From NCBI RefSeq assembly GCF_000308615.1, contig NZ_BAGB01000074.1, positions 1-64,000 on the forward strand: a stretch of DNA of 64,000 bases. Reading direction: 5' to 3'. This stretch comes from Nocardia jiangxiensis NBRC 101359. GTDB lineage: Bacteria > Actinomycetota > Actinomycetes > Mycobacteriales > Mycobacteriaceae. Each line of letters starts with the position of its first letter. The stretch's first letter is position 1. The translations under genes were made by a program, and so were the position numbers. Of the stretch, positions 16,434 to 25,720 are shown in pieces. The notes beneath the pieces were generated by a model, which had not been told where the DNA came from, searched no databases, and saw only the letters and a list, made by a program, of their open reading frames with translations.

Positions 16434-17240
16434 TCAGGCGTGGGCTCCAGCACGGTCGGCGAGGTCGCGCAGCGGGGGCGGCGGTCGTGGTCGAGGAGTT
16501 CGGAGACGACCTGCTCGAGCAGGGACTGGTATTTCACCCATTCCGGGCCCGCGGTGTTCTCGGCGGTCAGCAGGTCCAGGGCCTTGCGGTGTTCGCCGAG
16601 ACGGACCATCGTCGCGGCGCGGTCGGTGAGGTGCCGGGCCTGGGACACCGGGGCCAGCCCGGCGCCGCCGTGCGGCATGGCGCGGGGCGGTGACCGCTTC
16701 GGCGTACTGCTCGTCGGAGATCTGGATGTCGGTGGTCTGCATGACCACCTGGCTCGGACCGAATCCGCACTCGTAGTGTTTGGTGTCCTCGCCGATCCGT
16801 GCGGCGACCTCGCCCGCGGCGTCGGCCAGATCCAGTGCCGCTCCGGGCTTTTGGCTGCGTCCGGCGGCGGTCGCGCTTTGCAGCGCGAGTGAGCCGTAGA
16901 CCGCGAGGTGGTCCTGGCCCACGTCGCCGGCGAGTTCGATCGCCGCGGCGGCCTCGAGCGCGATGTTGTGGGATTCCTCGTAACAGCCCTGCATCAGCAG
17001 CTGCCAGGCGACCGACCCGCGCAGGGTCGCGGCCAGCAGCGGGTCGTTGCCCTTCTGCGCGGCGATCAGGCCCTCGCGGATCGCGAGGAACGCGGGGTCG
17101 ACCTGGCCCATCTGCACGAGGGTGCAGCCGGTGACCCAGTACATCCGCGCCAGCAACTCGTGTGCGGGGGCGATGTCGCCGTTCTGGGCACCGCGGGCCG
17201 TGGCCCGCAGTTGCGCGATACCCGGGCGGCAGCAGCGCGG
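16434..17240 (-). pseudogene. XRE/TPR-type regulator, 5'-truncated and frameshifted
   Basis: The tetratricopeptide half of a common actinobacterial helix-turn-helix regulator: PAHELLARMYWVTGC, then FLAIREGLIAAQKGNDPLLA, LALQSATAAG and GFGPSQVVMQTTDIQ. Near 16690 the frame must change to continue with APVSQARHLTDRAATMVRLG, EHRKALDLLTAEN and PEWVKYQSLLEQVVSELL. The N-terminal DNA-binding domain is missing. The left end abuts a recombinase remnant in the opposite direction, so the gene was cut by recombination. Confidence 0.75.
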
Positions 17241-17292
17241 CGAGACGTTCGTAGCGGCCCGACCAGTACGAGCCCCAGGCGCCCTGATTCCG

Positions 17293-17590
17293 ATGACCGA
17301 CGACGAGATCCACGCAGTCGAACAATTGGCGGCCGACCCGGCCGGACGGGTGATCGTCGCCCTGGCCGCCGAGAACGCCGCTCGGACCGGGGCCATCGGC
17401 CACATGGCGCTCGACGACCTCGACCTGGGCAACCGGCGCGTCGCCCTCGCTGGCCGCCGCCAGTGACTCGGCGACCTCGGCTACCGGGCACCGCGGCGCT
17501 GGCTCGACCACCGCCGCGCCACCTGGCCCTCACCGCGAACCCGCATCTGCTGGTCAGCCCGAAGACCGCGCACGGCGCCGCTCCGGTCAG
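17293..17590 (+). pseudogene. tyrosine recombinase fragment
   Basis: MTDDEIHAVEQLAADPAGR, VALAAENAARTGAIGHM and LDDLDLGNRRVALAGRRQ match the catalytic-domain start of integrases found near actinobacterial mobile elements. A TGA at 17464 stops this frame. The matching continuation (NPHLLVSPKTAHGAAPVSQ) is in another frame. The catalytic HxxR and Tyr are not present. At least two frameshifts plus truncation make it inactive. Confidence 0.7.
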
Positions 17591-17724
17591 CCAAAGGGCC
17601 ATTCGCCGGTGCGGGCCAGTGCCGCGGTGACATTGAGGCGGATCACCGCATCGAGGACGGCCGGGTCCATCGCTTGGGGGAGGAAGACATCCCTGTGGCC
17701 GGTGCGGGTGTCGGGCGCCTTCAC
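17587..17724 (-). CDS. 45-residue ORF coupled to MerR-type regulator
   Basis: GTG 17724 overlaps the upstream stop (GTGA). The peptide opens MKAPDTRTGHRDVFLPQAMD, continues PAVLDAVIRLNVTAALARTG and ends EWPFG. It has coding-like composition and a sharp end. No family recognised. It could be a small partner of the regulator or the remains of a longer gene cut by the recombinase fragment, with which it overlaps by a few bases. Confidence 0.45.
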   Translation of the reverse strand: MKAPDTRTGHRDVFLPQAMDPAVLDAVIRLNVTAALARTGEWPFG

Positions 17725-18089
17725 TTCGTTCCAGGTGGGGGGTCGCTGCGCTGGTCGAGGGTGTGTTGCAGTTCGGTGTTGAGACGCTGAGCGTCGGCGA
17801 GCTGGTCTTCGAGGATGACGATGCGACAGGCCGCGTCGAGGGCGTGGCCGGCGTCGATGAGTTCGCGCACGCGGGCGGCGATGCGCAGTTGGTAGCGGGA
17901 GTAGCGGCGGTGCCCGCCCGGCGACCGTTGCGGGGTCAATAATTCGGCGGCGTCGAGACTGCGCAGGAACGCTTGGGTGACGCCGAGGATTTCCGCGGCG
18001 CGTCCCATCGAGTAGGCGGGGTAATCGTCGTCGTCGAGTTTGTCGGCGGCACTGGGACCGTCGGCGGGGTGGGGGTTCGGTTGTTGCAC
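17721..18089 (-). CDS. MerR-family regulator
   Basis: 122 residues from GTG 18089. The DNA-binding part is AYSMGRAAEILGVTQAFLRS, then AELLTPQRSPGGHRRYSRYQ and LRIAARVRELIDAGHALDAA, followed by a short coiled coil (ILEDQLADAQRLNTELQ). Similar short MerR proteins occur widely in mycobacteria and nocardiae; their targets are unknown. It has no ligand domain. A 13-bp hairpin lies 24 bases upstream of the start. It is coupled to a 45-residue ORF downstream. Confidence 0.85.
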   Translation of the reverse strand: MQQPNPHPADGPSAADKLDDDDYPAYSMGRAAEILGVTQAFLRSLDAAELLTPQRSPGGHRRYSRYQLRIAARVRELIDAGHALDAACRIVILEDQLADAQRLNTELQHTLDQRSDPPPGTK

Positions 18090-18595
18090 AGGGCCTCTCG
18101 GGTCAACGCCGACAGGCCCCGGCGCGAAAGCGCCGGGGCCTGGGATCTACGAAGGGGGGAATAATTGCATACTTTCACCGGCCCGTCAGGGCCGCTGTCA
18201 CACACCGCATCCGATACTTCCCACGATGCGGACCTGATAACTGGCTACTCAGTGACCACCTCCTGGATCGCCGGTCTTCCTACGGGTGCTTGCGAACTCG
18301 ATTATTCGGTGATGCTTCGTCCCCCTCCGGCAGGTCCGGCCAACATGCACCGGGTCTGTCCGTCATCCGCCGGAAGGGGACGGTGAAACTTCCTTCTTCC
18401 GGGCAGTTCACCTCCCGGCTTCTGGACTCCTTCATTCGAACAACAGAGACTCTATAACGACCTTCAGCGAATGTCTACACCCGACACGATAGATTTTCGC
18501 CTACCGGTGCGGGTGCTTATGTCACATCGATAGAGGGGTTTCGGGGTGTCGGGACCGGGGAGCTCGAGGGGACTCGAGCAACGAGGCGGGCAAGG
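18090..18595. other. structured intergenic region upstream of merR
   Basis: About 500 bases without a clear gene but with strong inverted repeats: a perfect 13-bp stem with a GAAA/TTTC loop (18113-18142), CGGCCC-GTCA-GGGCCG near 18180-18195, and 14-base arms with one wobble at 18318-18331 and 18369-18382. On the plus strand GTG 18383 with a GGAAGGGGACG site opens a 24-residue ORF ending at 18457. On the minus strand a 43-codon GTG frame crosses the same hairpin. It may be a structured 5' leader of the regulator or a small RNA. Confidence 0.4.
18113..18142. promoter_or_regulatory. hairpin in merR leader
   Basis: CAGGCCCCGGCGC-GAAA-GCGCCGGGGCCTG, perfect 13-bp stem. On the merR strand it would form within the last 50 bases of the leader without a U-run, so it could limit translation or mark a processing site. 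It could equally end plus-strand transcription. Confidence 0.5.
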
Positions 18596-18921
18596 GTGAT
18601 GGTCATGACGACACCGGTGCTGGATTGCGGGCACCGCGGCCGGAACCGCAGCGCTGCCGCGGATCTGGATCTGGATGTGGTCGCGGCGGGTGGGCGCGGG
18701 CGAAGGTACGTGAGCTGCTGGCAGAACTGCCAACGGCGGTGCTCGCCGATGCGGTGCAGGTGTTCGACGAGCTGGTCAGCAACGTCTGCCGCCACGGCGC
18801 CGCGCCCCGGCGATGCCGGGTCGCCCACCGCCGCCGGGAATCCCAGCGGCGTCGGTCCGTCGCAATGGGACCGAGGCCGCTGCCGCGCGGTTGGAAGGTT
18901 ACTACGCCGTGGGGCGGGTGA
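18596..18921 (+). pseudogene. HATPase (anti-sigma/RsbW-like) remnant
   Basis: ARAKVRELLAELPTAVLADA and VQVFDELVSNVCRHGAAP match the N-box region of serine kinase-type anti-sigma factors. The preceding part (MVMTTPVLDCGH) is in a different frame and the G-boxes that should follow are missing. Frameshifted and truncated. Confidence 0.5.
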
Positions 18922-19128
18922 ACTCCCCCGTCTCGGACGCCCTCGGCGAAAGTAGTCCACTCGCTTGAGGTGAAGACGATGGGTGATCGTGGCCGAGGAG
19001 TCTGGTTGCTACCGATTGGCCCGGCCCGCGTCTGACTTCCGGCTGCCTCCGCATAGCCACCCACCCGATAACTTCTCGGTTAGTTCAACACGCAGACTTG
19101 ACAGGGAAGCGGTCTGGCGCGGGGAACC

Positions 19129-19830
19129 GTGGTGGCCTGCCACGGCTCGACCAGCGTATTGCTCGGCCTGCTGGCGGGAGTGACGGCAGCAGGACAGAAC
19201 GCGGCCGTGATCGGCGGGCGTCGACTCGGCCTGCTGGCGATCGCGGAGATGGGCGGCGACCTGTCCCGCTTGCCGATCATCGACCCCAGCGGCGGAGACC
19301 CCCTCGAGATCGCGAACGTGCTCACCGATGGCGTCCCAGTCGTGGTCCTCGATCCCGGCACCCGCCACGTGACAGCGCCCGCCGCACGGGCACGCGTCCT
19401 TGCCCAGAGATATCGCAGCCAACGCGGTGTACTGATCTGCACGAAACAGATCAGCGGATTCCGGCCGCACCTCACCATCCGCTCCCACGTCACCGCATAC
19501 ATCGGACTCGGCCCCGGCATCGGGCGCGTCCAGCAGATGAAGTTCGGTACCGAGACTTCCGACCGCTACACACCCACCCGGCGCACGGAACTACTACTCG
19601 CGGGCGTCGACCCACCGAACACACCGCTTGGACCCGAGCCTCCGCGGCCGAGGCGGAAGCCGCGCAGCGGTGGAGTCACGCCGGATGAACGGTGCGCGAC
19701 GACTCGTTCGACTACGACCAGTACTCGTGAACCCGTCAAGGGTCTGGATACTTCCGCGAACCCCGCCGCGCAGACAGTCGATCGGGATGCGGGCCCACAG
19801 CGTCAACACCCAACCATCGGGCGGTGGTGA
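19129..19830 (+). pseudogene. ImuA'-like (RecA-fold) protein, N-terminus missing
   Basis: STSVLLGLLAGVTAAGQNAA, VIGGRRLGLLAIAEMGGDLS, RLPIIDPSGGDPLEIANVLT and VPVVVLDPGTRHVTA follow the pattern of mycobacterial ImuA', the accessory factor of the ImuB-DnaE2 mutasome. The first about 40 residues of the family are absent and no ImuB or DnaE2 gene follows. The last 60 codons are low-complexity and probably beyond the original end. Most likely a stranded fragment; a shortened but expressed protein cannot be ruled out. Confidence 0.5.
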
Positions 19831-20263
19831 CCTGTCGTGGATGCTGGCCACGCAATACTCGTGGCTGCTGCTCTACACCACCGGAGCGGTGTGGTGCGCA
19901 GAGATCGAGGTGACCCTGCGCGCCGCGAACAAGCACAGGGGAAGTCAGCGTGCGCCAGTGGGTTCCAGCCGACGCAGTCAGACTACCCACCGCCGAGGAA
20001 CTCGAACGTTGGCGATCACGATCCGCCGAGTAATGCCCCAGGAGATGCCACACGAACACCTCCTGAGACACACCGGGCAATCGGCGACACCCAGAGAAGC
20101 CGCCGACGCCCGGCAACACGTCCCAATACGGACTAATGGGATCGAAATGGCTTCGGGTAGCCGAATTTCGCTTCAATTGTCGACGTTCCCCACGAAAACC
20201 GCTGTTCAGCGCCGGTCCCATCCTTATAGTGCCCCGCCGAGGGCACGAACCTGCGACAGTCGT
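19831..20263. other. no clear gene; one short ORF
   Basis: The only coding-like piece is a 27-residue frame from GTG 19950 to 20033 (VRQWVPADAVRLPTAEELER) with an AGGGGAAG site, possibly the end of a lost gene. The rest shows no recognisable domain on either strand. Confidence 0.3.
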
Positions 20264-20704
20264 CTACGCCCGCGGTCGGCCCTGGGGATCCCGCGTAGGA
20301 ACCCCGCGTTCGCGGAACCGATTCAGAACGGTCATACCGTCAACACCCAGATGCGAACCAACCCTGGCAAGCGACCAACCCAGCCCGTAAAGATGAACGG
20401 CTTCATCAACCTGCTCGGACGTCAGACCACGGCGACGCATCCACACACCGTGCCGGTGCAGAATCTCGCTGACCGTCCGCCGCTCGATACCAAACCGCGC
20501 ACCCAACTGATATACCGTCTCCCCACCCTCATATCCGGCGATCAGTTCCCGGACCTGATCAGTGCCGAGTTGCCGGGCCCGGCCGGGTTTGGATCGGGCG
20601 ACGGGCGACGGGGCGGGTGCGGTGGAGTCGGGAAGCTTCCGGCGCAGCGCTTCCAAGGCTTCTACCTGCGATTTCGGGTTATAGTAAGCTCCCCCAAGGT
20701 CCAC
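20264..20704 (-). CDS. double helix-turn-helix protein, resolvase-associated type
   Basis: 146 residues from GTG 20704. After a helical head (QVEALEALRRKLPD) it has two HTH units: QVRELIAGYEGGETVYQLGA with RFGIERRTVSEILHRHGV, and QVDEAVHLYGLGWSLARVGS with HLGVDGMTVLNRFRERG. Such proteins resemble the DNA-binding tail of serine recombinases or stand-alone transposon regulators. The start is uncertain. A shorter relative lies at 25.8 kb. It may bind the ends of a mobile element that has been lost. Confidence 0.6.
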   Translation of the reverse strand: MDLGGAYYNPKSQVEALEALRRKLPDSTAPAPSPVARSKPGRARQLGTDQVRELIAGYEGGETVYQLGARFGIERRTVSEILHRHGVWMRRRGLTSEQVDEAVHLYGLGWSLARVGSHLGVDGMTVLNRFRERGVPTRDPQGRPRA

Positions 20705-20850
20705 AGAACGGCAAAGCCACAGGTCAACGGCCTGTGACTTTGTTGCATTTGGGTAGTTATCCGAACCGTTTCCGTGCTGCAGCGCGCACAGCCGCGGCGT
20801 GTCGTGCACAAGTTTCCGGATGGGCTCGTGGTTGTCGTTGCTCGCGGTCG

Positions 20851-21084
20851 ATGGCGGAAGTCGGCATCTGCACAACCGGCGCAGAGCACTACGACCTCGA
20901 GCTGTTCCAGGTCGCCTCACATGGCCAGAAGTGGATCACGGCCGTTGTGCGCACTCGCTACTGGGCGATCACCCGTGGTCAGATCTCCGGTTTCGTGCGC
21001 ACCGCCGGGCTCGAATCCCCCAGCTGGCACATGCCCGACAAGACCGGGTTCTTTCAACCGGTCCTGACCGCGCACAAGCCATAG
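20851..21084 (+). pseudogene. SAM methyltransferase, C-terminal remnant
   Basis: The 77-residue frame ends VVRTRYWAITRGQISGFVRT, AGLESPSWHMPDKTGFFQPV and LTAHKP, the typical last strands of small class I methyltransferases in actinobacteria. The SAM-binding part is absent upstream, where the HTH gene lies on the other strand. Truncated. Confidence 0.6.
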
Positions 21085-21153
21085 ACCGCATCGCTGAGCC
21101 GTGTGAGAGGCTCCGACGCCGGCCGGACACTTTGAACCGCTCTGCCAGGTATC

Positions 21154-21282
21154 AATAGGGGATGCTGCAAACTCACCGTCGTCAATAATCGTCGGCCAGC
21201 CGAGCTGGCGGTAGAACTCGCGGAGTCGGGGAAGATCGCGCGCGCCGAGGGTGATCATCACATTCGCCAGGGGCGTGCTCAT
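21154..21282 (-). pseudogene. VOC (glyoxalase) family protein, N-terminal remnant
   Basis: ATG 21282 opens MSTPLANVMITLGARDLPRL, REFYRQLGWPTIIDDGEFA, the first beta-alpha unit of a vicinal oxygen chelate protein. The homology stops after about 40 residues, where the methyltransferase remnant begins on the opposite strand. Two heads-and-tails remnants meeting here mark a deletion junction. Confidence 0.65.
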
Positions 21283-21527
21283 GGTCTCAGTACCGACCGG
21301 GGAGTTGCCCGCAATCGTGGCTGGGCAGGAATGTGAGCCGGGCGATTTCCCCGGGGACGATCACATGAGACAAGAACCGATCGCTCGCGATTGTTTAGTT
21401 CCGAGCCGATCACCGAATTACACGTGGTTCACGGCGCAGTCTACGGACGCTTGACCCTCCCGTAGGGGGAGAGCGCAGGGTCGTAGTTGACAGTGGTTCA
21501 ACGCCAACAACGATCTAGGAGGATGTA
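21283..21527. promoter_or_regulatory. upstream region of the SnoaL-MerR-SDR unit
   Basis: About 245 bases. It should contain the promoter for the SnoaL-MerR pair; ends with a TAGGAGG site. TTGACA is visible at about 21488 but no clear -10 was fixed. No gene. Confidence 0.3.
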
Positions 21528-21893
21528 ATGACCGCGCAACTATCGCTGGATCCCGTGATCGCCTCGCATATCGCCGCGATCAACAGCTTCGACGTCGATG
21601 CCATCATGGACACCTTCGCCGATGATGCCCTCGTCAACGACTTTTCCCGGGAATTCTGGGGACCCGAGCACATCCGCGCTTTTGTGACCAAGGAGTTGGC
21701 GGGCGACCACGTCACGATGGCACTCGTCGAGGCGGTCGACAATGCTGGCATGTGGTGCGTGCGGTGCCGCTACGAGGGCGACTACGACAAAACGGGGCTG
21801 CCTGACCCGCTGATCATGACCAACTACATCCGAGTCCGCGACGGCAAAATCGTCACCTTGTTCATCATCAAAAACACTGCACCCCAGTACTGA
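21528..21893 (+). CDS. SnoaL-like/NTF2-fold protein
   Basis: 121 residues, ATG 21528 with GGAGG nine bases upstream. NTF2 fold features: VIASHIAAINSFDVDAIMDT, FADDALVNDF, then VRCRYEGDYD and the terminal YIRVRDGKIVTLFIIKN. Proteins of this fold act as hydrolases, isomerases or binding proteins. It lies six bases before a MerR gene and 0.9 kb before an SDR and an F420-type oxidoreductase, so it probably belongs to a small redox pathway induced by an unknown ligand. Confidence 0.85.
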   Translation: MTAQLSLDPVIASHIAAINSFDVDAIMDTFADDALVNDFSREFWGPEHIRAFVTKELAGDHVTMALVEAVDNAGMWCVRCRYEGDYDKTGLPDPLIMTNYIRVRDGKIVTLFIIKNTAPQY

Positions 21894-21899
21894 CCCGTC

Positions 21900-22721
21900 A
21901 TGACCACAACCGTCAGCGTTGGACGCTTCGCCATCATGACCCACCTGAGTGTCAAAACACTGCGACACTACCACCAGGTCGGACTGTTGGAACCGGCCGA
22001 GGTCGACCCGCACACCGGCTATCGGTATTACGCACTGGAACAACTCCCGACCGCGCAGCTGATTCGGCGGCTGCGCGATCTGCGCATGCCGGTCGCCGGT
22101 GTCCGCGCTGTCCTCGTCGCAGGCAGCCCGGCCGCGCGCGACACCTTGATCGCCACCCACATCGATCACCTCGAGGCTGAACTAGCCAGCACGCAAGCCG
22201 CCGTGAACTCGCTGCGTGCCCTGCTCGAATGCGCGCCCGGACAACAACATCCGGTGCATCGGCGAGCCGAATCGAGTTTTCCGGTGCTGGCCATCACCGA
22301 GGACATCCGCAACCCCGCGGATATCGAAAGCTGGTGGCGCGACGCCTTACACGAACTGCGTGCCGCGGCTGACGATCACGCCATGCAGGTCACCGGACCC
22401 GCGGGCGGCCTTTACGACGAATGCCTTTTTCAGCACGAGCCTGGCGAAGCCATCGTCTACATACCTGTCACCACACCACTCGAACTGGGCAGGATCAAAC
22501 CGCTGGTTATCCCCGCCGCCGAGGTCGCGGTGACCACGCACCGTGGATCGCACGCCGACATCGACCTGGCCTATGCGCAATTGGGTTCCTACATCACCGA
22601 GCACGAACTAGCCGTGGGCTGGCAACTACGCGAGTACTACCACCGAGACCACAGCCACACCACCGACTACACCCAATGGCGCACCGAAATCGCCTGGCCG
22701 ATCATCGACACCCCGACTTAA
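21900..22721 (+). CDS. MerR regulator with GyrI-like effector domain
   Basis: 273 residues, ATG 21900. N-terminal MerR domain (SVGRFAIMTHLSVKTLRHYH, QVGLLEPAEVDPHTGYRYYA), a dimerising coiled coil around 95-120, and a C-terminal effector-binding domain of the BmrR/GyrI type ending with REYYHRDHSHTTDY. Such proteins activate genes when a hydrophobic or cationic ligand binds. It likely controls the SnoaL gene six bases upstream and perhaps the following SDR and oxidoreductase. Confidence 0.9.
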   Translation: MTTTVSVGRFAIMTHLSVKTLRHYHQVGLLEPAEVDPHTGYRYYALEQLPTAQLIRRLRDLRMPVAGVRAVLVAGSPAARDTLIATHIDHLEAELASTQAAVNSLRALLECAPGQQHPVHRRAESSFPVLAITEDIRNPADIESWWRDALHELRAAADDHAMQVTGPAGGLYDECLFQHEPGEAIVYIPVTTPLELGRIKPLVIPAAEVAVTTHRGSHADIDLAYAQLGSYITEHELAVGWQLREYYHRDHSHTTDYTQWRTEIAWPIIDTPT

Positions 22722-22815
22722 AACACCCGGCACGCTGAGCACACGAGAATCCGGCGAGCATTGACCCCCGGCTTGCCCCCTCGTCGAGGGGAAGAACTCA
22801 CAAATGGAGGACACC

Positions 22816-23604
22816 GTGTCTACTGCCACCACCACGCTGCAGATTGACCTCACGGGCAAACGAGCCCTAGTCACTGGGGGCACTCGAGGTATCGGCAAAG
22901 GCATCACCGATCGACTGCGTGCTGCTGGCGCGACCGTTGTCGTCGCCGCACGCAGCGCCCCCCACACGCCATCGCCAGAGGTGATCACCGCCGACATCGC
23001 CACCGCCGACGGGTCGGCAACCATCGCCGAACGCACCCTGGCCATACTCGGCGGCGTGGACATCGTCGTGCACAACGTCGGCGGTTCCCAGGTAAGCCGC
23101 GGAAGCGTCACAAACCTGACCGACGACGACTGGGATCAAGCCTTCCAGACCAACCTGTTCGGAGCCGTACGACTCGATCGAGCGCTCATCCCCTCGATGA
23201 TCACCGGCCAAAGCGGCGTGATCATCCACATCACCTCGGTGCAACGCCGCCTGCCGATGCCGGGTACCGCACCCTACGCCGCCGCCAAGGCCGCCCTGGC
23301 CAATTACAGCAAAGCGCTGTCAGATGAATTGGCGCCCAACGGTATCCGTGTCAACAGTGTCTGCCCCGGATTCATCGAGACCGAAGCTGCCGCGGCATTC
23401 GTAAGCGAGCACGCCGAGAAACTACAGATCAGCATGGATGCCGCACGCGCACAGGTCATCAAATCCATCGGTGGCATCCCCCTTGGCAGAGCCGGAGATC
23501 CCACGGATGTCGGAGACCTCGTCGCGTTCCTGGCATCCGACCACGCCCGCTACCTGACTGGAGCCGAATTCCTCATAGACGGCGGCAGCACCCGCACCGT
23601 CTAA
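22816..23604 (+). CDS. short-chain dehydrogenase/reductase
   Basis: 262 residues. Cofactor motif TGGTRGIGKG, NxG segment HNVGGSQ, catalytic Ser in HITSVQRR, YxxxK as YAAAK, and IDGGSTRTV at the end. GTG 22816 is chosen because GGAGG lies five bases upstream; the ATG at 22804 lacks such a site. It probably oxidises or reduces a hydroxyl with NAD(P)H. Next gene is an F420-type oxidoreductase, 109 bases on, so they may act in series. Confidence 0.92.
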   Translation: MSTATTTLQIDLTGKRALVTGGTRGIGKGITDRLRAAGATVVVAARSAPHTPSPEVITADIATADGSATIAERTLAILGGVDIVVHNVGGSQVSRGSVTNLTDDDWDQAFQTNLFGAVRLDRALIPSMITGQSGVIIHITSVQRRLPMPGTAPYAAAKAALANYSKALSDELAPNGIRVNSVCPGFIETEAAAAFVSEHAEKLQISMDAARAQVIKSIGGIPLGRAGDPTDVGDLVAFLASDHARYLTGAEFLIDGGSTRTV

Positions 23605-23713
23605 ACCACAACAACCGGCTGACCGGCACAAGCCCAGCACGTGTGGATGACGCCTGTCTCACCCGTCATACCTCCACGCGCAAACGACGCAATCACCCGA
23701 AGGAGACACCACC

Positions 23714-24571
23714 GTGTACAAGCAGTTCGGAACCTACGGCGCATGGCTGAATCCCGCCCTCGGCAATGCGCCTCGGATCGAATACGCGCCTGAACTAGAA
23801 GAGCTCGGCTACGACACCATCTGGGTCGGCATCGGCGCCGACCCCGTCGGCGACATGAACCTACTGGAGCAGATGATCGAAGCCACCCGCACCGCGATCA
23901 TCGCCAGCGCCATCATTAACATGTGGCAGGACGACGCCCACAGCATCGCCCACCACTACCACCGCATCGTCGACCACCACGGGCCACGCCTGTTGCTCGG
24001 CATCGGCCTGGGCCACCCTGAAAGCCGCGACAGCTACCAAAAGCCCTACGAGCACATGGTCCGCTACGTCGACACACTGCTCGAAGACCGCGTACCTGCC
24101 GAGGCCATCGTGATTGGGGCACTAGGGACCAAGACGCTGAAGCTCGCCGGCGAGCGAACCCTGGGAGCACACCCATACCTCACTGTGCCAGAACACACTC
24201 GGTACGCCCGTGAGCTCATGGGCCCCAACGCATTTCTGGCACCCGAACACAAGGTGGTGCTCACCGAAGACGTCGAAGAGGCCCGCAGGATCGGCCGCCC
24301 TGCGGTGCAATACCCCTACCTCGGCCTGCGCAACTACACCAGCAACCTGATCCGCCATGGATTCACCGAAGCCGACGTCGCCGGTTCCGGCAGCGATGCA
24401 CTCATCGACGCTCTGGTCGCCCACGGATCCCCGGAAGCGATCTACCAACGCCTCAACGAGCACTTGGCCGCCGGCGCCAACCACGTAGGAATCCAGGTCT
24501 TCAACAGCGAGCCCGGAGCGTCACCGATGGTCGCTTTCCGCACCCTCGCCCAACACCGACCCGCCGCCTAA
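23714..24571 (+). CDS. luciferase-fold, probably F420-dependent oxidoreductase
   Basis: 285 residues, GTG 23714 after AAGGAGACACC. TIM-barrel features of the LLM class are YDTIWVGIGADPVGDMNLLE, TAIIASAIINMWQDDAHSIA, and GPRLLLGIGLGHPES. The sequence fits the mycobacterial group annotated as F420-dependent rather than FMN monooxygenases, but the cofactor is inferred. Substrate unknown; neighbours are an SDR and a SnoaL-like protein. Confidence 0.85.
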   Translation: MYKQFGTYGAWLNPALGNAPRIEYAPELEELGYDTIWVGIGADPVGDMNLLEQMIEATRTAIIASAIINMWQDDAHSIAHHYHRIVDHHGPRLLLGIGLGHPESRDSYQKPYEHMVRYVDTLLEDRVPAEAIVIGALGTKTLKLAGERTLGAHPYLTVPEHTRYARELMGPNAFLAPEHKVVLTEDVEEARRIGRPAVQYPYLGLRNYTSNLIRHGFTEADVAGSGSDALIDALVAHGSPEAIYQRLNEHLAAGANHVGIQVFNSEPGASPMVAFRTLAQHRPAA

Positions 24572-24693
24572 CCATCCCAAGCACCAATCATCCGCAAAAC
24601 AACCGAAATGGAGTAGCTCCGACCGGCCCGAGCTCGCGCAACGCCCGGCTGAACGAGACGACGAGGCTCAGGCAATACCCGTGATCCGCGCTA

Positions 24694-25035
24694 ATGGCGT
24701 CCCTCGCAGCCTTTATGAACCGGCTCGGACACCACGAATCGGCGGCGACCATGACGGGTTTCGCGCCCATTTCATTGACCGCAGCGACGTTGCCCGAACT
24801 CGAGACGGCGATCTCCCACCTCCGCGATGTGCTAGGCGACCAGACCTACGAATCGCTCGCCCGCAAGGGTGAGACGATGACCACCGCCGAGATGGCGACC
24901 TACGCATACGACCAAATCGACCAGGCCCGAGCAGAACTCGACGAACCTGAGGCGAGCAGTGCCGGTTTCGGTTTCAGCGGGCCTGCCGAAACAGCCGCGG
25001 CAGTGCGTAGCGCAACCCGCAAACCCGTCGAGTAG
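24694..25035 (+). pseudogene. C-terminal tail of a large ATPase/LuxR-type regulator
   Basis: LAAFMNRLGHHESAATMTGF, LPELETAISHLRDVLGDQTY and ESLARKGETMTTAEMATYAY match the last 100 residues of multi-domain AAA or adenylate cyclase-like regulators of nocardiae. The rest of that gene (about 900 residues) is missing. The upstream 120 bases hold related residues in other frames, showing frameshift decay. Confidence 0.65.
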
Positions 25036-25199
25036 CCGCCAGGGCGGCCATCACCCCATAGTCCCAGAAGTGCCCTCTCTTGCCACATATCGAGTGTTTT
25101 CCGCCGCCGACGATGCAGATGCGCGAGGAGTGCCTATAACCAGCGAACCGCCAAAAACCGCAGGTCACGCCTTCAGTGTCGCCTTGCGCGTGCCTACCG

Positions 25200-25692
25200 G
25201 ATTGATCCGGAGCGTCGGCCCTTCGGCCGTGGGGTGGTTCGTTTGTCCCGTGGTGGCGGTGCTTGCCCGAGTAGAACGGCCGATCGGCGGCGACCCGGTC
25301 GATCGCGATCAGCGTACCGTCCAGGATCAGATAGGCATGCCCGGCAGTCTTGGCGTGGGCCAACGCTTTCCGCAGCGCTGGCGCTCGCGCGGCCAGCAAC
25401 TCCACGGTCTCGGTGACATACCGCCACGCGGTCGCCGTCGATATCTCGAACCCGGCACCCAAATCGTCGAAGGTTTCTCCTTTGCGCAGGTAAGCCAGTA
25501 CGAGCAGGGCCTGGCGGCCCGGTTGCGCAGCCGCCACACCGCCCCGATCCTTTGGCGGTGACGGCGGATCACTCCGGCCACGTAGTCGAGAGTCTGACGT
25601 GACAACGGCAGCGCGGAACGGTAGAAAAGCATCTGAAGCCGTTGGCGAACAGCGGTTGTGGTAAACAGCTGATCTACCAGGGGATTCGCCAT
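25200..25692 (-). pseudogene. IS5-family transposase, frameshifted and truncated
   Basis: The start is in one frame (MANPLVDQLFTTTAVRQRLQ, RQTLDYVAGVIRRHRQRIGA); near 25560 it shifts to another (ALLVLAYLRKGETFDDLGAG, FEISTATAWRYVTETVELLA, ILDGTLIAIDRVAADRPFYS, GKHRHHG). The first catalytic Asp (LDGT) remains; the C-terminal DDE residues are lost. No inverted repeats were found. It belongs to the IS5 (IS1647-like) group common in actinobacteria. Confidence 0.8.
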
Positions 25693-25720
25693 TCACATCG
25701 GCGACACGCTGCACCAATCC

